From Ectobius pallidus (lineage: Eukaryota; Arthropoda; Insecta; Blattodea; Ectobiidae), in the NCBI GenBank assembly GCA_964059195.1, contig CAXKWD010000001.1, forward strand, positions 221,410,484 to 221,474,483: 64,000 nucleotides of DNA, given 5' to 3'. Positions within the stretch are counted from its first letter, which is position 1. Every line of letters starts with the position of its first letter. The position numbers and the translations under genes were made by a program. The notes under the pieces are model-generated. The model saw nothing but the letters and a program-made list of their open reading frames with translations, did not search any database and was not told the origin of the DNA. This document shows, piece by piece, positions 11,401 to 22,602 of the stretch.

Positions 11401-11614
11401 ATGGGGGTTGAAAATAAGGGAAGAAGGGTGTGCCGTCGTTCTATCTGCAGGGCATGATTTACATTAATTATTATGTACAAGAAACAAATTTCGATGTTTT
11501 CACGAGGTTTAAGAGCTTTTTCACATCATGTGCCGGGCCTTGTAATGTGAGTAGATCTGGCATCAGTGCGCTGCATAAGACCAATACTGTCTTTTAAGGT
11601 TGGGACGGTCTATA

Positions 11615-12521
11615 GCTATAAATCTGTCCTGATACTACTGAGATTGTGTCATCAGATCGCCCCCAAAACATCAGAATTTCTTAAATGAACAATCTTGGCA
11701 GTGGCCTGAGAAAATATTCTACATTATTAGCACTACGGTTGTTACCATTTATTTCAATGAATGCATTGTTGCACGCTATGAGGAACCACAGTGTTGTACC
11801 TTAAATGCCATGGAGTACAATTTGATGACATTGGTGTCTTAATGTTGTTTGAATTTATTTTTGGGGACTACATTTTAAAGCAATTAATAGGCCATGTGAA
11901 CTGTTTTCCCTCGGTAAAATGTGTCAAATATACGATACATGGTGATGGTTTATACATTTGAACAAAAAGTGGGATCGTGAGACATCGGTAGGGATGGTAG
12001 ATTTCAGCAACTAAAAAGTAGAGATTTAGCATTTTGAAAATAAAATTTAGCACTTTATAGGAATTTTAAGGTTAAAATTTAGCATTTTATAGCTATTTGG
12101 GATGAAACAGTTTCATTATTTCATTATTTACAAATTCAGTGCATTATTAAGTCCATTTTATTGATTTTCCAATTACAGTAATTTCAAGCATGGAAGTAGG
12201 CGTAAAGCGCCATGCAGTTTTTAGAAAAAGAAAGACACTATCTTTGACCTTAAAAAAAATACATAAATGACCCTTAAAATGTAATTTTGCACTTATTCTG
12301 CAGAAATGCATACATTTTGCAATTTTTTTACTAATTTTGCATTTTATCGCGGATTGAAAAACACAATTACAGTAGAGTCCTTCTGTTCTGAGCTACTTGG
12401 GACTGAACACTTCGGTTTAGCGGGAATTTGGAGTAGGCGGATTTCATGAATAATATCAATATTGATATTAGCTAGCTAGCTAGTTGCCACATTTACTTGT
12501 TTAGATCAAGGAAAATGTCTT
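11615..12521. other. No gene; A/T-rich repeats and a pogo-like end
   Basis: About 11995-12345 is rich in TTTAGCATTTTATAG and TTTTGCATTTT motifs that look like subterminal repeats of a decayed element, perhaps hAT. A pogo-like end TACAGTAGAGTCC sits near 12369. I can resolve nothing further. Confidence 0.45.
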
Positions 12522-13243
12522 GCACAGTGAACACCACTTAATGTAATCACAGATAATGTTATCATTCGGGTAATGTTATCACCTTTATGAAGTCCCGTAC
12601 AGGTTAATAAGGATAAATTGAAAAAATCCTGTTTATTGTGATAAAAGATTTGGTTTATGTTATCACATTTTCCTTTTTGCGGCTTTATTTCCAAGTATTG
12701 CATGTCATTCAAAATTTCGTTTTTAAGGCAACTGTATTGTGTTGTACTGGAGGTAGCAATTCTGTTCCCAGCTCACAGGATGACCAGTTCGAGGGGGTGG
12801 CATTACATAACTTTCTCTTTTAGGCAATAAAACATGTTTCACCCCACAGTTAAGATGCAGCTTTTGATTTGTGTGTTGACATGTAGTGATGGTTAGTGTA
12901 AAATGAAAACATTTGAACAGAGAGGCGTTAGATGTTTTGCTATGCGGTGTTCACCACCGATCAGTATAGACTTCCAAAAACACACTTGTAACTGAGTATG
13001 GAGTATTGGTTAATGGACTCCTAAAGGAAAGTAAAAACAATTAAAGTGTTTGTTACTGGTTAAAAAATAGTTGCTTGCAGTCTATTACTGTATTAGTCTA
13101 TGAGTGGTTCAGTGATTCACAGTTATGTATTATTTTATGAATAAATATCCTTCATTTAATTCCTTTGGCTATTGTTATCAATTGGTTAATATTATCAGAT
13201 TATCTTCGTCCCGAAGTGATCACAATAAGCGGCATGCATTGTA
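12522..13243. mobile_element. pogo-like non-autonomous element, copy 1
   Basis: The left end CACAGTGAACACCACTTAAT and the right end, read inward TACAATGCATGCCGCTTATT, are diverged inverted repeats followed by ATCAC at both ends. The whole sequence is repeated in inverse orientation at 35669-36910. This copy preserves the uninterrupted site (complement of GGTGATAACATTACCC near 12573) where the other copy carries a hAT insertion. Small frames inside are not genes. Confidence 0.7.
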
Positions 13244-13328
13244 ATTAAAAGCTTTTTTCTTAATTTTTAAAACATAAACAGCTGTTTAGCTGTTTTGCAC
13301 TTCACTTCCCTTACTTATACCTATTTTT

Positions 13329-13342
13329 ATTAATGTTTTCAG
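13329..13342 (+). promoter_or_regulatory. Splice acceptor of the BTB-family exon
   Basis: A pyrimidine-rich tract (TTATACCTATTTTTATTAATG) leads into TTTTCAG. The coding frame opens directly after it, which fixes the exon start. Confidence 0.75.
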
Positions 13343-14374
13343 TTTGTGAGGAAAAATCCTTCATTAGTTCTGAAGCACAACAACTTTAGTAATGTGGACC
13401 GCAATGTAGTGCACATGATAGTTGATTTGGACTGCTTGGACATTCCGGAAGTCGAGATCCTATCAGCCGTTGAGAAATGGGCGGAGCAGCAATGTATAAA
13501 AGCCAGCGTGCCAGCGGATCGTCAAAACAAGCGCTCAGTCCTTGGCACGGATGTTCTTTCCAAACTACGCTTCCTCGCAGTATCGCAAGAGGAATTTGTG
13601 AAACAGGCTGCGTTTACAACATCACACGACAAGGGCCTCCTCACGCTGGAAGAGAGTTACGCCGTACTTATGAACATAACTGTACCTGGCTCTTTCCCGA
13701 TGCCAGAAGGATTCAGTGCCGACACTCGACCACGGAAGCTTGCCAAGTTGCGATGCGTTCGCAAGGTTCAGATGCCCGTTCCTCCACAAGGATTCCAGCC
13801 GGGCGGATTCACAACTCCGCCACCTACCATGTTGACTTCTGCTTATGGCAATGCATTGGATCGAGTTGTAGCCCTTGCTTCTCCAACACAACAAGCCCAG
13901 TTCGGTGGCAAAAACTTTTCCTTGGACGTCAGAGTAGATCATCCCATTGTACTGTATGGCATTCAAGTTCCAACCCTGTGGTACCCTATTACAGCAGGCC
14001 CAAAGCCTATGACCAAAGAGTACGACGAGTCGTTCATTGTAACAGTGCTAGACAGTTCCGGAAGTCCTATCAGTCACACAGTGTTTAATAGCAAAATAGC
14101 ATATGGGTCAGTAATTGATATTAACCTCAAAGAGTCCATTATTTTGCAGAAGAATATTAACTACAAAATACAGGTGTACACTAGCAATACGTACTTCCTC
14201 GCCAAGAAACTTTGCACAACTGAAGATTGTCCTCCCGTTAAGTTCACTTTTAAAGACACTGCCAAGATCGGAGCCATTCCTGCGGCACCCTCCATATTTG
14301 CAGCGGGTGGCGGGATGAAACAGGAGACAGATTGTGGCTTCATCACGCAGCTGATATATTCTTTATGGGTTTAA
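13343..14374 (+). CDS. BTB/POZ-family protein, last coding exon (BACK and PHR-like domains)
   Basis: The exon opens after the acceptor TTAATGTTTTCAG (AG at 13341-13342) and stays open for 343 codons to TAA at 14372-14374. There is no good in-frame ATG at the front, so it is a 3' exon, not a single-exon gene. Residues about 5-110 read as a BACK region (FSNVDRNVVHMIVDLD, then EVEILSAVEKWAEQQC, then LRFLAVSQEEF). Residues about 175-340 resemble a divergent PHR domain: LDVRVDHPIVLYGIQV corresponds to the conserved strand-turn of BTBD1/2/3/6-type proteins, and the protein ends GFITQLIYS. Proteins of this class have an N-terminal BTB domain and usually act as substrate adaptors for Cullin-3 ubiquitin ligases; whether this one does is inference. 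The BTB exons were not found upstream. Codon use is GC-richer than the flanks, as expected for a real exon. No AATAAA was seen close downstream. Confidence 0.85.
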   Translation, partial: FVRKNPSLVLKHNNFSNVDRNVVHMIVDLDCLDIPEVEILSAVEKWAEQQCIKASVPADRQNKRSVLGTDVLSKLRFLAVSQEEFVKQAAFTTSHDKGLLTLEESYAVLMNITVPGSFPMPEGFSADTRPRKLAKLRCVRKVQMPVPPQGFQPGGFTTPPPTMLTSAYGNALDRVVALASPTQQAQFGGKNFSLDVRVDHPIVLYGIQVPTLWYPITAGPKPMTKEYDESFIVTVLDSSGSPISHTVFNSKIAYGSVIDINLKESIILQKNINYKIQVYTSNTYFLAKKLCTTEDCPPVKFTFKDTAKIGAIPAAPSIFAAGGGMKQETDCGFITQLIYSLWV

Positions 14375-14506
14375 GTCTGGCTGTTTATTGTTTGTATTTC
14401 ATTCATGTTCAAGTGATGTGCATATATAAATTGAGTGGATCTCATTGTACATTACTCACTGACTCATGTGTGAGTCTGGGCCAGAAGTGCATGCTTGGGT
14501 GAGGTA

Positions 14507-15131
14507 AGGTTGCCAACTATCCTGTATTTCTTGGGAAATCCAGTTTTTTAAACTTAATTTACATGAAAATCCCAGGTACGGTATTTTTGAAGTGAAACTT
14601 CTTTAGGTGCACTAGGAGTAAATCGAGAGCTCACCCAAACTTGTGTTACAAACAAAATCATCAAGAAATTAGTGGGGCTGTGACAGAACGAACTGCAGAG
14701 AAAACAACCAACTCAGTGATTAGGCTTATCCAAATTTAAAAAGTTAAAAAATTAAAAAATCAAAAAAATCAAAAAATTCAAACATCCAAACTGTAAAAAT
14801 CCAAAAAATCCAAAATTACAAAAATTTAAAAAAGTCCAAAAATCCAATATTAAAAAAGTCCAACAATCCAAAATTTAAAAAATCCAAAACTTAAAACAAG
14901 TTTCACTTCTGTCGCATGGTGTTCCATGGACACTTTCTATATATTTTTATTTTTGCATTGGCAGGAATGTTTTGTTGTTAATGTAGATGATATATAACTT
15001 TTTTTTGTATAGAATATTAATGTAATACTATAAGTGGCCATTCGTTATGCTGTACAAGTATTTTTGGCATTTATCCCTTATTCTGTTATACACTATTATC
15101 CCTTATTTCCACGTTCAAGAGTTGGCAACCA
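14507..15131. mobile_element. hAT-like MITE with an AATCCAAA minisatellite
   Basis: The left end GGTTGCCAACTATCCTG and the right end, complement GGTTGCCAACTCTTG, are short inverted repeats of hAT type. Inside, 14725-14897 is a degenerate minisatellite of AAATCCAAAAATC-like units, followed by GTTTCACTTCTGTCGC. The minisatellite plus this adjoining block recurs inverted at 53540-53870. Confidence 0.55.
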
Positions 15132-15159
15132 TAGACTGAGATGACTTTCGGTTTGATTT

Positions 15160-15372
15160 CCTCCAACCAGGGAACTTTACAGGAAATTTAAAATAAAATT
15201 GCCTTTAGTGGATTACATGTTTTTCAAACCTTCATGACGTTTCGACCCGATCCTCCGGGCCTTCCTCAGGTGACTGTTAAAACTTTACAACCTGCCAAGA
15301 GGAGTATGTTGTCTCATTATAACTTAATAAAAATTTTCAGCCTTTGTACTAGTAAAATATTCAATATCACAT
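15160..15372 (-). repeat. Retroelement-like fragment with a hammerhead-like motif
   Basis: On the minus strand the text near 15278-15238 reads CCTGAGGAAGGCCCGGAGG then ATCGGGTCGAAACGTC. GGCCCG and CGGGTC can pair between CTGAGGA and GAAAC. Such motifs occur with Penelope-like elements, but one extra A departs from the hammerhead consensus. The segment 15325-15371 recurs inverted at 17524-17572. Confidence 0.4.
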
Positions 15373-15373
15373 A

Positions 15374-15630
15374 ACAGTGGCTTGGTTCTAAAAGGCCCAA
15401 TGTCATAAAACTTGCTTTTGAGATAACTGACTTTGAAGCCTTTATAGAAGTAACGTTTTTTACTGAGAACTTCGGACATTGGCCTCTAAGGTTTCTGTAT
15501 TATGTCTATTAATAGCATCAGACATTGGCACTTTTAATATACGAAAGATAAAGACTAGCCGAGCTCAATAATGCATAGATCCCATATTTGCACGAAATTG
15601 ACATTGGCCCTTTTAGAACCAAGCCACAGA
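15374..15630. mobile_element. MITE with GTGGCTTGGTTCTAAAAGG ends
   Basis: The left end AGTGGCTTGGTTCTAAAAGG and the complement of the right end TGTGGCTTGGTTCTAAAAGG continue as GCCAATGTCA. Internal text ACATTGGCC is also repeated. No target duplication could be fixed and no coding sequence is present. Confidence 0.65.
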
Positions 15631-15689
15631 TATGACGTATCAGGTCCGAATATGAAAGACTTTGGAAATAAACAATTAAAATTTTGGAC

Positions 15690-16213
15690 ACGTGAAGTCA
15701 GAATGAAAAATTCAATGCCATAGCCGGGATTGTGAGTCAGTTGGAGAATTTAATGTTGTACCAGCATGTTGCCATGGTAGCTCAGTTGGTTAGAGCATCG
15801 GCACGGAGAGCCGAAGATCCTGGTTCAAATCCCAGCTATGGCATTGAATTTTCAGTCTGACTTCACGTGTCCATCTTAGCCTACACAATGCCAGTGTGAA
15901 AGAATTAACATTCCACTGTGACCTACTATGGTTTACTATAAAGCCCGGGTCTTGAAGTACTTACAGGTTGTAAGTCGCCACTGGGTTTGTATCTCATATT
16001 GAGAACGCCTGGTGGTATACTGGGATTGTGAGTCAGTTGGAGAATTTAATGTTGTACCAACACGTTGCCATGGTAGCTCAGTTGGTAAGAGCATCAGCAC
16101 GGAGAGCCGAAGATCCTGGTTCAAATCCCGGCTATGGCATTTAATTTTTCATTCTGACTTCACGTGTCCATCTTAGCCTACACACGGCCAGTGTGAAAGA
16201 ATTATCATTCCAA
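15690..16213. repeat. Cluster of three tRNA-like repeats (family H)
   Basis: Two + copies, 15716-15915 and 16015-16213, share a tRNA-like core (15774-15843 and 16071-16140): acceptor GCCATGG/CTATGGC, D arm TAGCTCAGTTGG, perfect anticodon stem TCGGC/GCCGA in the first copy, B box GGTTCAAATCC. The T stem is missing a base and position 33 is C, so a working tRNA is unlikely. An inverted partial copy of the 3' end lies at 15690-15731. The flanks repeat along with the core, as in a SINE. Confidence 0.7.
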
Positions 16214-16219
16214 TTAAAA

Positions 16220-16898
16220 TTTTATTTAGAATTTTGTATAAGCAAATGTTTATGTACTAATTTTTACAGCTTTTGTTAAATGTCAATTGGTTGGGCATGT
16301 TCATTATCATATTGTTATATATAATAGTAACTACATTCAAGACATTTGGCATGTGATGTTTCAAACAAAGTATTACACTATTATTCGAATGAATTAAAAT
16401 ATAAGTTGCATGAAATATTAATACAATAAAAACATATTTATAACTAAAATTATCACATAACTTATAAATCTAAAACATGTTGGAGTACTTGATCATTGTG
16501 GTTGCATCTGGCAATGTTAATACTAGAACTCATGACTTTTATAACAAACTACGTACAGCATATGGGTACAGCCCTTGGAACTTAACAGCATTTACTGAGG
16601 ATCTATCACACAAAGCAGCAAGCGCATTATCAAGATTCCTACGTAAGTGCAAAATGAAACTGTAAAATTTTGATAATACATACAAAGTACATAATTTTTA
16701 CTTAATAACATCAACCGCATGCACGGACGTCAAAACCCCGGGTGCGACGTCAATAAATAAAAGTGAAGTGAAGTGAATGTAAGCTTAAGAAACCATAAAG
16801 AGTGAATTATAAAATTGCTAACATCAAGTTAGGCTAAAAGTGACACACTTTTTTATGTATGATTAACTATAAGTTATGATGAAGCGGGAGTTAAAGAC
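16220..16898. other. No gene recognised
   Basis: AT-rich intergenic sequence. A 62-residue + frame at 16477-16665 has no recognisable domain. Confidence 0.5.
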
Positions 16899-16901
16899 TA
16901 T

Positions 16902-17487
16902 CAGCCTTACTAATAAAAGCTGCTTATATCTGCGTTGAACGGTTGTTTGGTTGTTCACCGTGTAAGTTCTGCATAAGCCGCATTACCAATAACGAGTGTG
17001 TAACTGCCGAGTTTACATTGGGTTTGTACGTCCAACGTCATCAAATACGTCACTCTATTTGTGACGTTACTAGCTCCTGGCTATGAAGGGACTGCTGAAT
17101 GCCATCTATCGGTGCAGCGGCAAACAACGATGGATCGTCTGCAGACAGTAATTCTAGTCCCAGTATTTCATTATATTGCTTTCAGAAAGCTGTAATCATG
17201 GGTACAAGTATGGAAATATGTCCCGCAAACAAGGAACAATGTTTATAATTCCGCAAAAGCAGCTCAGAATATGCGTAGCCTCAAAATTCAATCTCAGACA
17301 TCTACGAAACGACCAACTGTTACGGATATCGGCCATCTTGATTATTTACGCCAAGTTTATACAAGGGTGCCAGGCTGTGTAAAGGTTGCACACATTCAGC
17401 CTTATGCAACGATTATTAGTACAGTTCTTCTCCTCAGCTGTGTATATTCCTGGTATAAATGTTACAACTGGATTATTAGTAAGACTG
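16902..17487 (+). mobile_element. MITE family M1, copy 1
   Basis: The ends CAGCCTTACTAATAA and, inverted, CAGTCTTACTAATAA are flanked by TAT on both sides (16899-16901 and 17488-17490). A second copy in opposite orientation at 23718-24291 is flanked by CAA on both sides, so a 3-bp duplication without sequence preference is likely. No transposase is present; frames inside are not conserved as protein. The superfamily is uncertain. Confidence 0.75.
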
Positions 17488-17523
17488 TATTTCATTTAAA
17501 TAAGGTATAAAATCACACCTATA

Positions 17524-18693
17524 TGTGGTATTGAATATTTTACTAGTACAAAGGCTGAACATTTTATTAAGTTATATTACATAATTGAATCGGTCATTTA
17601 AGAAAGGGCTCAATGACACTTTTTTTCAAAATGGATGTTATGAGGTAAATGGATTCACCAGGGGTAGATGCATGATTATTTTAAAGAAAGACTCAATTCC
17701 ACCTACTAAAGTTAGTTCTACAGCAGCTTGAATATACCATTCAGTTTAGAAATGCCTCAACTCCAGGAATGGAGTCCTTTCAATACTGAACCTTTCTGAT
17801 ACCTAGCAGTGAATGTAAGACTTATGGTCATTGTTCCTTGATTTTGGTTTAATCAAGAGATGTATCTATAAGCTAGATAGAATTCTTTCTATCAGGGAAT
17901 ATGTACAAATCATTGTCAACTCAGCAAAACAAGGAGGATTTACAGTCTTATTGGTATTGGCTGATGACATTCTACAAGTCTCAACATAGTGGCAAAATTA
18001 ATACAAAAATACTGAAACCTAAGTTGTTTAATGAATGTCAGTATGATTCAAGGAACCCAGTACAAATTTGTGCTTCAACATACATTAGGGATATATATCA
18101 GCCACACCTCTGATGTGAAATATCTGCAACATCAACTGTGAAACTTCCTGAAAAGTGTGCTTAAGAAAATAATGTTCCCATTTACACCAAGCAAGACATG
18201 TCAAATTAATGTGTTATAACCTATACCAGAAGAACATAAGCATTTCTATGTATTCTTGCATGGCCTACTTGCACCAAAGAAGCTGACGAATGAAGAAAGT
18301 ATTTTACACTTATTGTATGTTTTCATTGATGTAGGACTGTATTTAGTATTCAAGACATTAAGTTGTTCATACATCATATTTTAATGCTACATAAATCAAT
18401 CATAATAGCTGAGTTTATTTTAAAACTCTGTTTTTGCACAAATTCAATGTTAAGTGTGAGAGATATACTTTTGAAAGGGCTCAATTCCATTACTTTCAAT
18501 TACTATAATACATCATGTAAGCATACTGTATTTCTGTTTCACATGTAGAGATCTTAAAAACACCTATAATAAGACTTTGCATATGCAAGAATTTACCAAC
18601 TGTCAATGTTTCTGTAAATAAACAGTTTTTTCTTTCTCCTGAAAAGTTATCTTTTCTGTCATTAAGCCCTTTCTTAAATGACCGATTCAATTG
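17524..18693. repeat. Decayed element with inverted repeats
   Basis: TTGAATCGGTCATTTAAG and on to GAAAGGGCTCAATGACA at 17585-17620 is mirrored at 18655-18693. AAAGGGCTCAAT also recurs near 18476. The block 17524-17572 is the inverted counterpart of 15325-15371. Short frames on both strands share LNRSFKKGLND because of the inversion; I cannot name a protein. Confidence 0.5.
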
Positions 18694-18699
18694 TACTAG

Positions 18700-18840
18700 T
18701 CGATTTATATCCAGCTTCACAATGAAGTTTATCAATGATGTTGTCTCATTGTCCATATCACTATATCCGCTTGTTGGTTCAAAAACACACAATCATCGCT
18801 TGTGGAATGCGCACACTAGCGTTGCGGGACATCCCGCATT
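18700..18840 (-). repeat. Repeat arm mirrored at 19840-19905
   Basis: The complement, GTGTGTTTTTGAACCAACA and on to GCGGATATAGTGAT, matches the + strand at 19853-19893, forming a second inverted pair around the piggyBac-like insertion. Both arms can be read as CVF then GYSD then DNE, suggesting a shared short coding remnant of unknown family. Confidence 0.45.
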
Positions 18841-18844
18841 TTAA

Positions 18845-19524
18845 CACTTTCCGCACCACGCCATCTTTCACCGTTTTCGTCCTGTGAACCGGGCGTTTTC
18901 TTCCGATTTTGTGATTTTTTTTAAAGCATACAATATGTATTACAAAATAATGAATTACTTACTCATGAAGATTGAAACTTCCTCTTTCTAGAAATGATAT
19001 TCATTATTGTGTTCACTCTCATATAAATATATCACAGGCAAATAAATGGGAGGCTCTTTTGAGGATTTATTTTTTTTTCGGAAATAATTTTCTCAAGGTT
19101 TGGAGGGTTAAGAACCTATTTATTGCAAAAGTACTAACTAAAATTACTGAAACAATACATAATATAGAATTCTGACAACGTTTTGGTTGCATATTGTCTA
19201 GTAATTAACACGTTTGTGATATTCTTGGACATCTTCACGAATTCTAACCTAGCTTCTTGTTGATGTTTCGGTAATCGCAGTAGGCCGATATAAATTCGAT
19301 AAAAAAAGTCGATATAAATTGATACAAGAATCGATAAGTGTATGAAGCACACTCTGTTGGGAAGTTCATAAACTAAGCTTTGTGTTTATCTGTTCAAATC
19401 CTGTATTACACCAGTATTCTCGCATTACTTAGCATGGGATCGCGCGCAACGTAAGGGATACGGTTTTGGTTCACGCGGGAGTAAAATGCAGACCGTATCA
19501 CGTACGGGCATGGTGCGGAAAGTG
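18845..19524. mobile_element. piggyBac-like MITE
   Basis: The ends CACTTTCCGCACCACGCC and, inverted, CACTTTCCGCACCATGCC are flanked by TTAA on both sides (18841-18844 and 19525-19528). TTAA duplication is the piggyBac signature. No transposase frame is present. It interrupts an older repeat. Confidence 0.85.
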
Positions 19525-19528
19525 TTAA

Positions 19529-20316
19529 GAACATTTTCAGCGTCCCGAATTATGCCAAAGAGGGACGCATTATATATTTTTATTATTATTTTGCTAGTCT
19601 TTTCTTACATACTTCTTGTTACTGTTACATAGCCTATTCAGTTTTGGCTTTGTAACGAATATATACCATCTTTCTCTTATTAATAAATTGTCCCATGTAC
19701 AAATTTAGGTATGAAGATCGGCGATATGCATATATTCGATAACTGTCCCGCCTTAGTCTTACCAAAAGGTGGCAACCCTAGCGCACACAGAGAATTAAAC
19801 AGAAACGTAGTAGATCGTAGTTTAATTCTGTCTGTGCAGTTGTTTGACGAGTGTGTGTTTTTGAACCAACACGGAAGCGGATATAGTGATACAGACAATG
19901 AGGTTGTGAAGTTTCAAGTCACCTGAGGTACAAGTCGTGAATAAAATTCATGAGATGTTGTAAACTTTTCCTATGCCTCATCCTTTTTTTTTTCTATATA
20001 TTCATTACAATTTCACAAAATCATGTACCTAGTTGTCATGTTACCCAGGCTGTACTGTTTGAAGTTTATCTCAACAGGCTTGGAATAATGAGATCACTGG
20101 ATATAAACAGTTTTCTATGTTTTTTTTAGATACAAATTGTTTCTCATGTTATAAGTTGTTTAAAATCTTACCGCTTTTTTAATTTTATGTCTGTTATTGC
20201 AAACATAAGCCGTGAGCAGCAAATTCTCCTTGGCTTATGAGGTCTGTTCCAGTACACAAACTGCAGTTGTTTGAGGGTTTGTTGAACTGCATGTGTCAGA
20301 TGTATTAACATTTACC
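19529..20316. other. Remnant repeat then unassigned spacer
   Basis: 19680-19926 includes the second arm of the inverted pair described at 18700. The rest is AT-rich with T runs and no gene. Confidence 0.45.
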
Positions 20317-20319
20317 TAA

Positions 20320-20697
20320 AGGCTAGTTTACACGACGAAATTAGGTTTCATAACTGAGTTTTGCAACTGTTTTTTACTTGAATGCGCAAGCGCTAGATGT
20401 ACTGGTGACAATGAGTTACGACACTACGCAGTTTCACGAAACTATAATAGTAATTTCGAGATTATACGCTTATTTAGCTTGTTCGCATTTCGTAAAATGA
20501 AATGGGGAAGTGAGGAAGTTGTGAAATGCCTGTATTCATACGTGTTTCAAACGTTTATATGGTCTTTTAACAACTTGAACTTCAGAAATAACATGAAATG
20601 TGCGGTTGCATTGGAAAGAAAATGTGTGTAATTAGTTTCACAAAATCACTTTCATGAAAGTGGTTACGAAACCTAGTGTCATCGTGTAAACTAGCCT
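20320..20697. mobile_element. PIF/Harbinger-like MITE
   Basis: The ends AGGCTAGTTTACACGACG and, inverted, AGGCTAGTTTACACGATG are flanked by TAA on both sides (20317-20319 and 20698-20700). A 3-bp TAA duplication and AGGC start fit PIF/Harbinger MITEs. 378 bp, non-coding. Confidence 0.8.
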
Positions 20698-20759
20698 TAA
20701 TGCACTCTTGAGTCAGTTTGTGTTGATATAGGCTATATTGTGGCTAATATCGATTCATG

Positions 20760-21430
20760 TTTAATGGGGGACATACAACTTTCGATAAAGTTCATAGGTG
20801 AAAAATAGGTGAAATTCATTATTTTATTTCTCAGCAATCAATTGTTTGGTAACCTCGCAATCTAATATACTCTTTATTGAATACTTCTAAAATTTAGGGC
20901 TGAAAGTCGATTAAAATTTCTAATCGAGTTAATGCTTAATCAGCTGATTAATCGATAAACAGGTCGGTATCTTAAACTAAACCAAAGTGTACATTTAATA
21001 TTGTTTTACACGCTTAATAACTACTACACTACAGGTAATCAGAAGAAATCCTGAATTATTAGTTAACTAATGACAAAATATATACAAAACTTACATTTCC
21101 GGTTACTTTATAATAAATGATTTCTTCTTCAGCCAAGACTTGAGACACACAAGTTTGTTGACTAAACTACCCTTCAGGTTTCTGAATAATGGGAATTGTT
21201 TGGACATATTAGGCCAAATGACACAAGATGTGCCAAGGCCGGAGAAGCGAGAGAAAAGAGTTTGGTCATTCAACCCATTTCTCGAAAAACGTTTTTCAGA
21301 ATTCGACTAAACCGATTAATCGCAAAAGTAATTGATCGACGATTAAATGTTTAATCAATTAATCGGTACAGCCCTCCTAAAATTGCATACTATTTTCAAA
21401 ATTAATTGAACTATTACAGTTTACTGCACA
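20760..21430 (+). repeat. Repeat family R2 copy, interrupted by a hAT MITE
   Basis: GGGGGACATACAACTTTCGA and the following text match 37823-37975. Here the repeat is split by the 20895-21376 insertion and resumes as ATTGCATACTATTTTC. The uninterrupted copy at 37.9 kb shows the two halves joined. Confidence 0.65.
20895..21376. mobile_element. hAT MITE with CTAAAATT duplication
   Basis: TAGGGCTGAAAGTCGATTAA faces a right end whose complement reads AGGGCTGTACCGATTAAT. The exact 8-bp CTAAAATT flanks it (20887-20894 and 21377-21384). It is full of TTAATCGATTAA-type motifs. Non-coding, 482 bp. Confidence 0.85.
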
Positions 21431-21598
21431 TGTTCCTGATAAGCATTTCATGTTATAGCCCGGTTACTTTTCTGGCTGCCCTCAATTGCTGGGAAAGTTG
21501 ACTGGAACGTAAATTCAGCAAACAGAATTAATGGATCCATGTCGCAGGAACACCTGTGATCAACAAATTTATGAAATTTGCATGTGTCCAGGGTGTGT

Positions 21599-22260
21599 AA
21601 AGCTGGGTCCCCACTGCTTAACATTTAACACCAACAAGTTGTAGTTAACAAATGTTGAAGTATACATGTCAAGTGGTTTGCCAATTAACAACTGTCTCCA
21701 GTACAGTGTTAAAGACTTAACATGTCATTTGTTGAGCCAATATTTCAAGATGGATTCTGATGAAGAGGTAATTCTAGGCTCACTTATCAGCCTTCCTGTT
21801 TTTTGTCTCTGTACTCCTTTGATGAGACATCCCAAAGCGAAGGCCTCACCTTAATCTCATTTAGAAGTTCCAGAGTTTTTTCTTTGACCATTCCATCTTG
21901 TATCGCGAATCAACAAAAAATATAACCTACTAAAATAAAAATGGATGCCCGCAATGTTGTTGATGAAGCTGTCGATTGCTTTTTGTTTAGATGGAAATTC
22001 CCAAACCAAAGCCGATGAAGCTGTTGATTGCTTTTTGTTTGACGGAAATTCTCGGAACAAAGCCGATATCGCCTAGTCAATTGACTTGACATGTTGTCCA
22101 TTTGCTCCGGAAAACAAATTAACATCTGAAAATGTTAAGTTCAAAACGTTGGGTTTGCATGTCAAATCATTGGAATGCAAAATTGAAATATACATGTAAA
22201 TATCAACTTGTTAAACTTGAGATGTTGGTGTTAAATGTTAAGCAGTGGAAACCCAGCTTT
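21599..22260. mobile_element. DNA transposon, perhaps Harbinger-like
   Basis: The ends AAGCTGGGTCCCCACTGCTT and, inverted, AAGCTGGGTTTCCACTGCTT continue as AACATTTAACACCAACA. The target duplication is ambiguous. A + frame contains MDSDEEVILGSLI, like the start of some PIF/Harbinger proteins, but it breaks off after about 20 residues. A block of about 55 bp (GATGAAGCTGTCGATTGC and similar) is duplicated at 21961 and 22014. Confidence 0.65.
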
Positions 22261-22602
22261 AATAATTTCTGTATGTTACTGGATCAGACCTAATATCAAC
22301 TTACATGGTAAATGTTCACTTTAAGCATACAATTAATTTGACTTTGCAGTTAATACTGCCATGTACAGGTAAGGGGAAAAAAATCAGCCCGGCTCTTGTA
22401 GCTGATTTCAGAGCCTTGTCCACACCAGTGTCCATGCATATTCCTTAGACCTGTGTTGTTTCCTTAATACACATTGTTTTCCCACTACTTTTCAATTGCC
22501 GCAATATTTAACTACTTAATGGATTATTCCCAGAAAATGAATTTTACTAGCTTATTTTCTAATGGGTTTCGAAATGGGCTAAGTCAACAGTCTACACTAG
22601 AA

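Larger units (their letters stand above)
9252..11614 (+). mobile_element. Tc1-like element with HTH fragment and internal tandem repeats
   Basis: The left end TATAGATCGTCCCAGCCTTA and the complement of the right end TATAGACCGTCCCAACCTTA continue as AAAGACAGTATTG, giving inverted repeats of over 30 bp. It carries an HTH remnant at 10043-10258 and a degenerate tandem array at 10660-11400. The architecture matches the 6193-7724 element but the ends differ. Confidence 0.75.

Noticed and set aside
13477..14088. A 203-codon frame overlapping the BTB-family exon, and a 114-codon minus frame at 13622-13966
   Set aside because: Both are shadows of the real exon in other frames; they lack any domain and have odd composition.
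15774..15846. Possible functional tRNA gene
   Set aside because: Missing T-stem base, C33 and duplication with flanks at 16071 point to a repeat.
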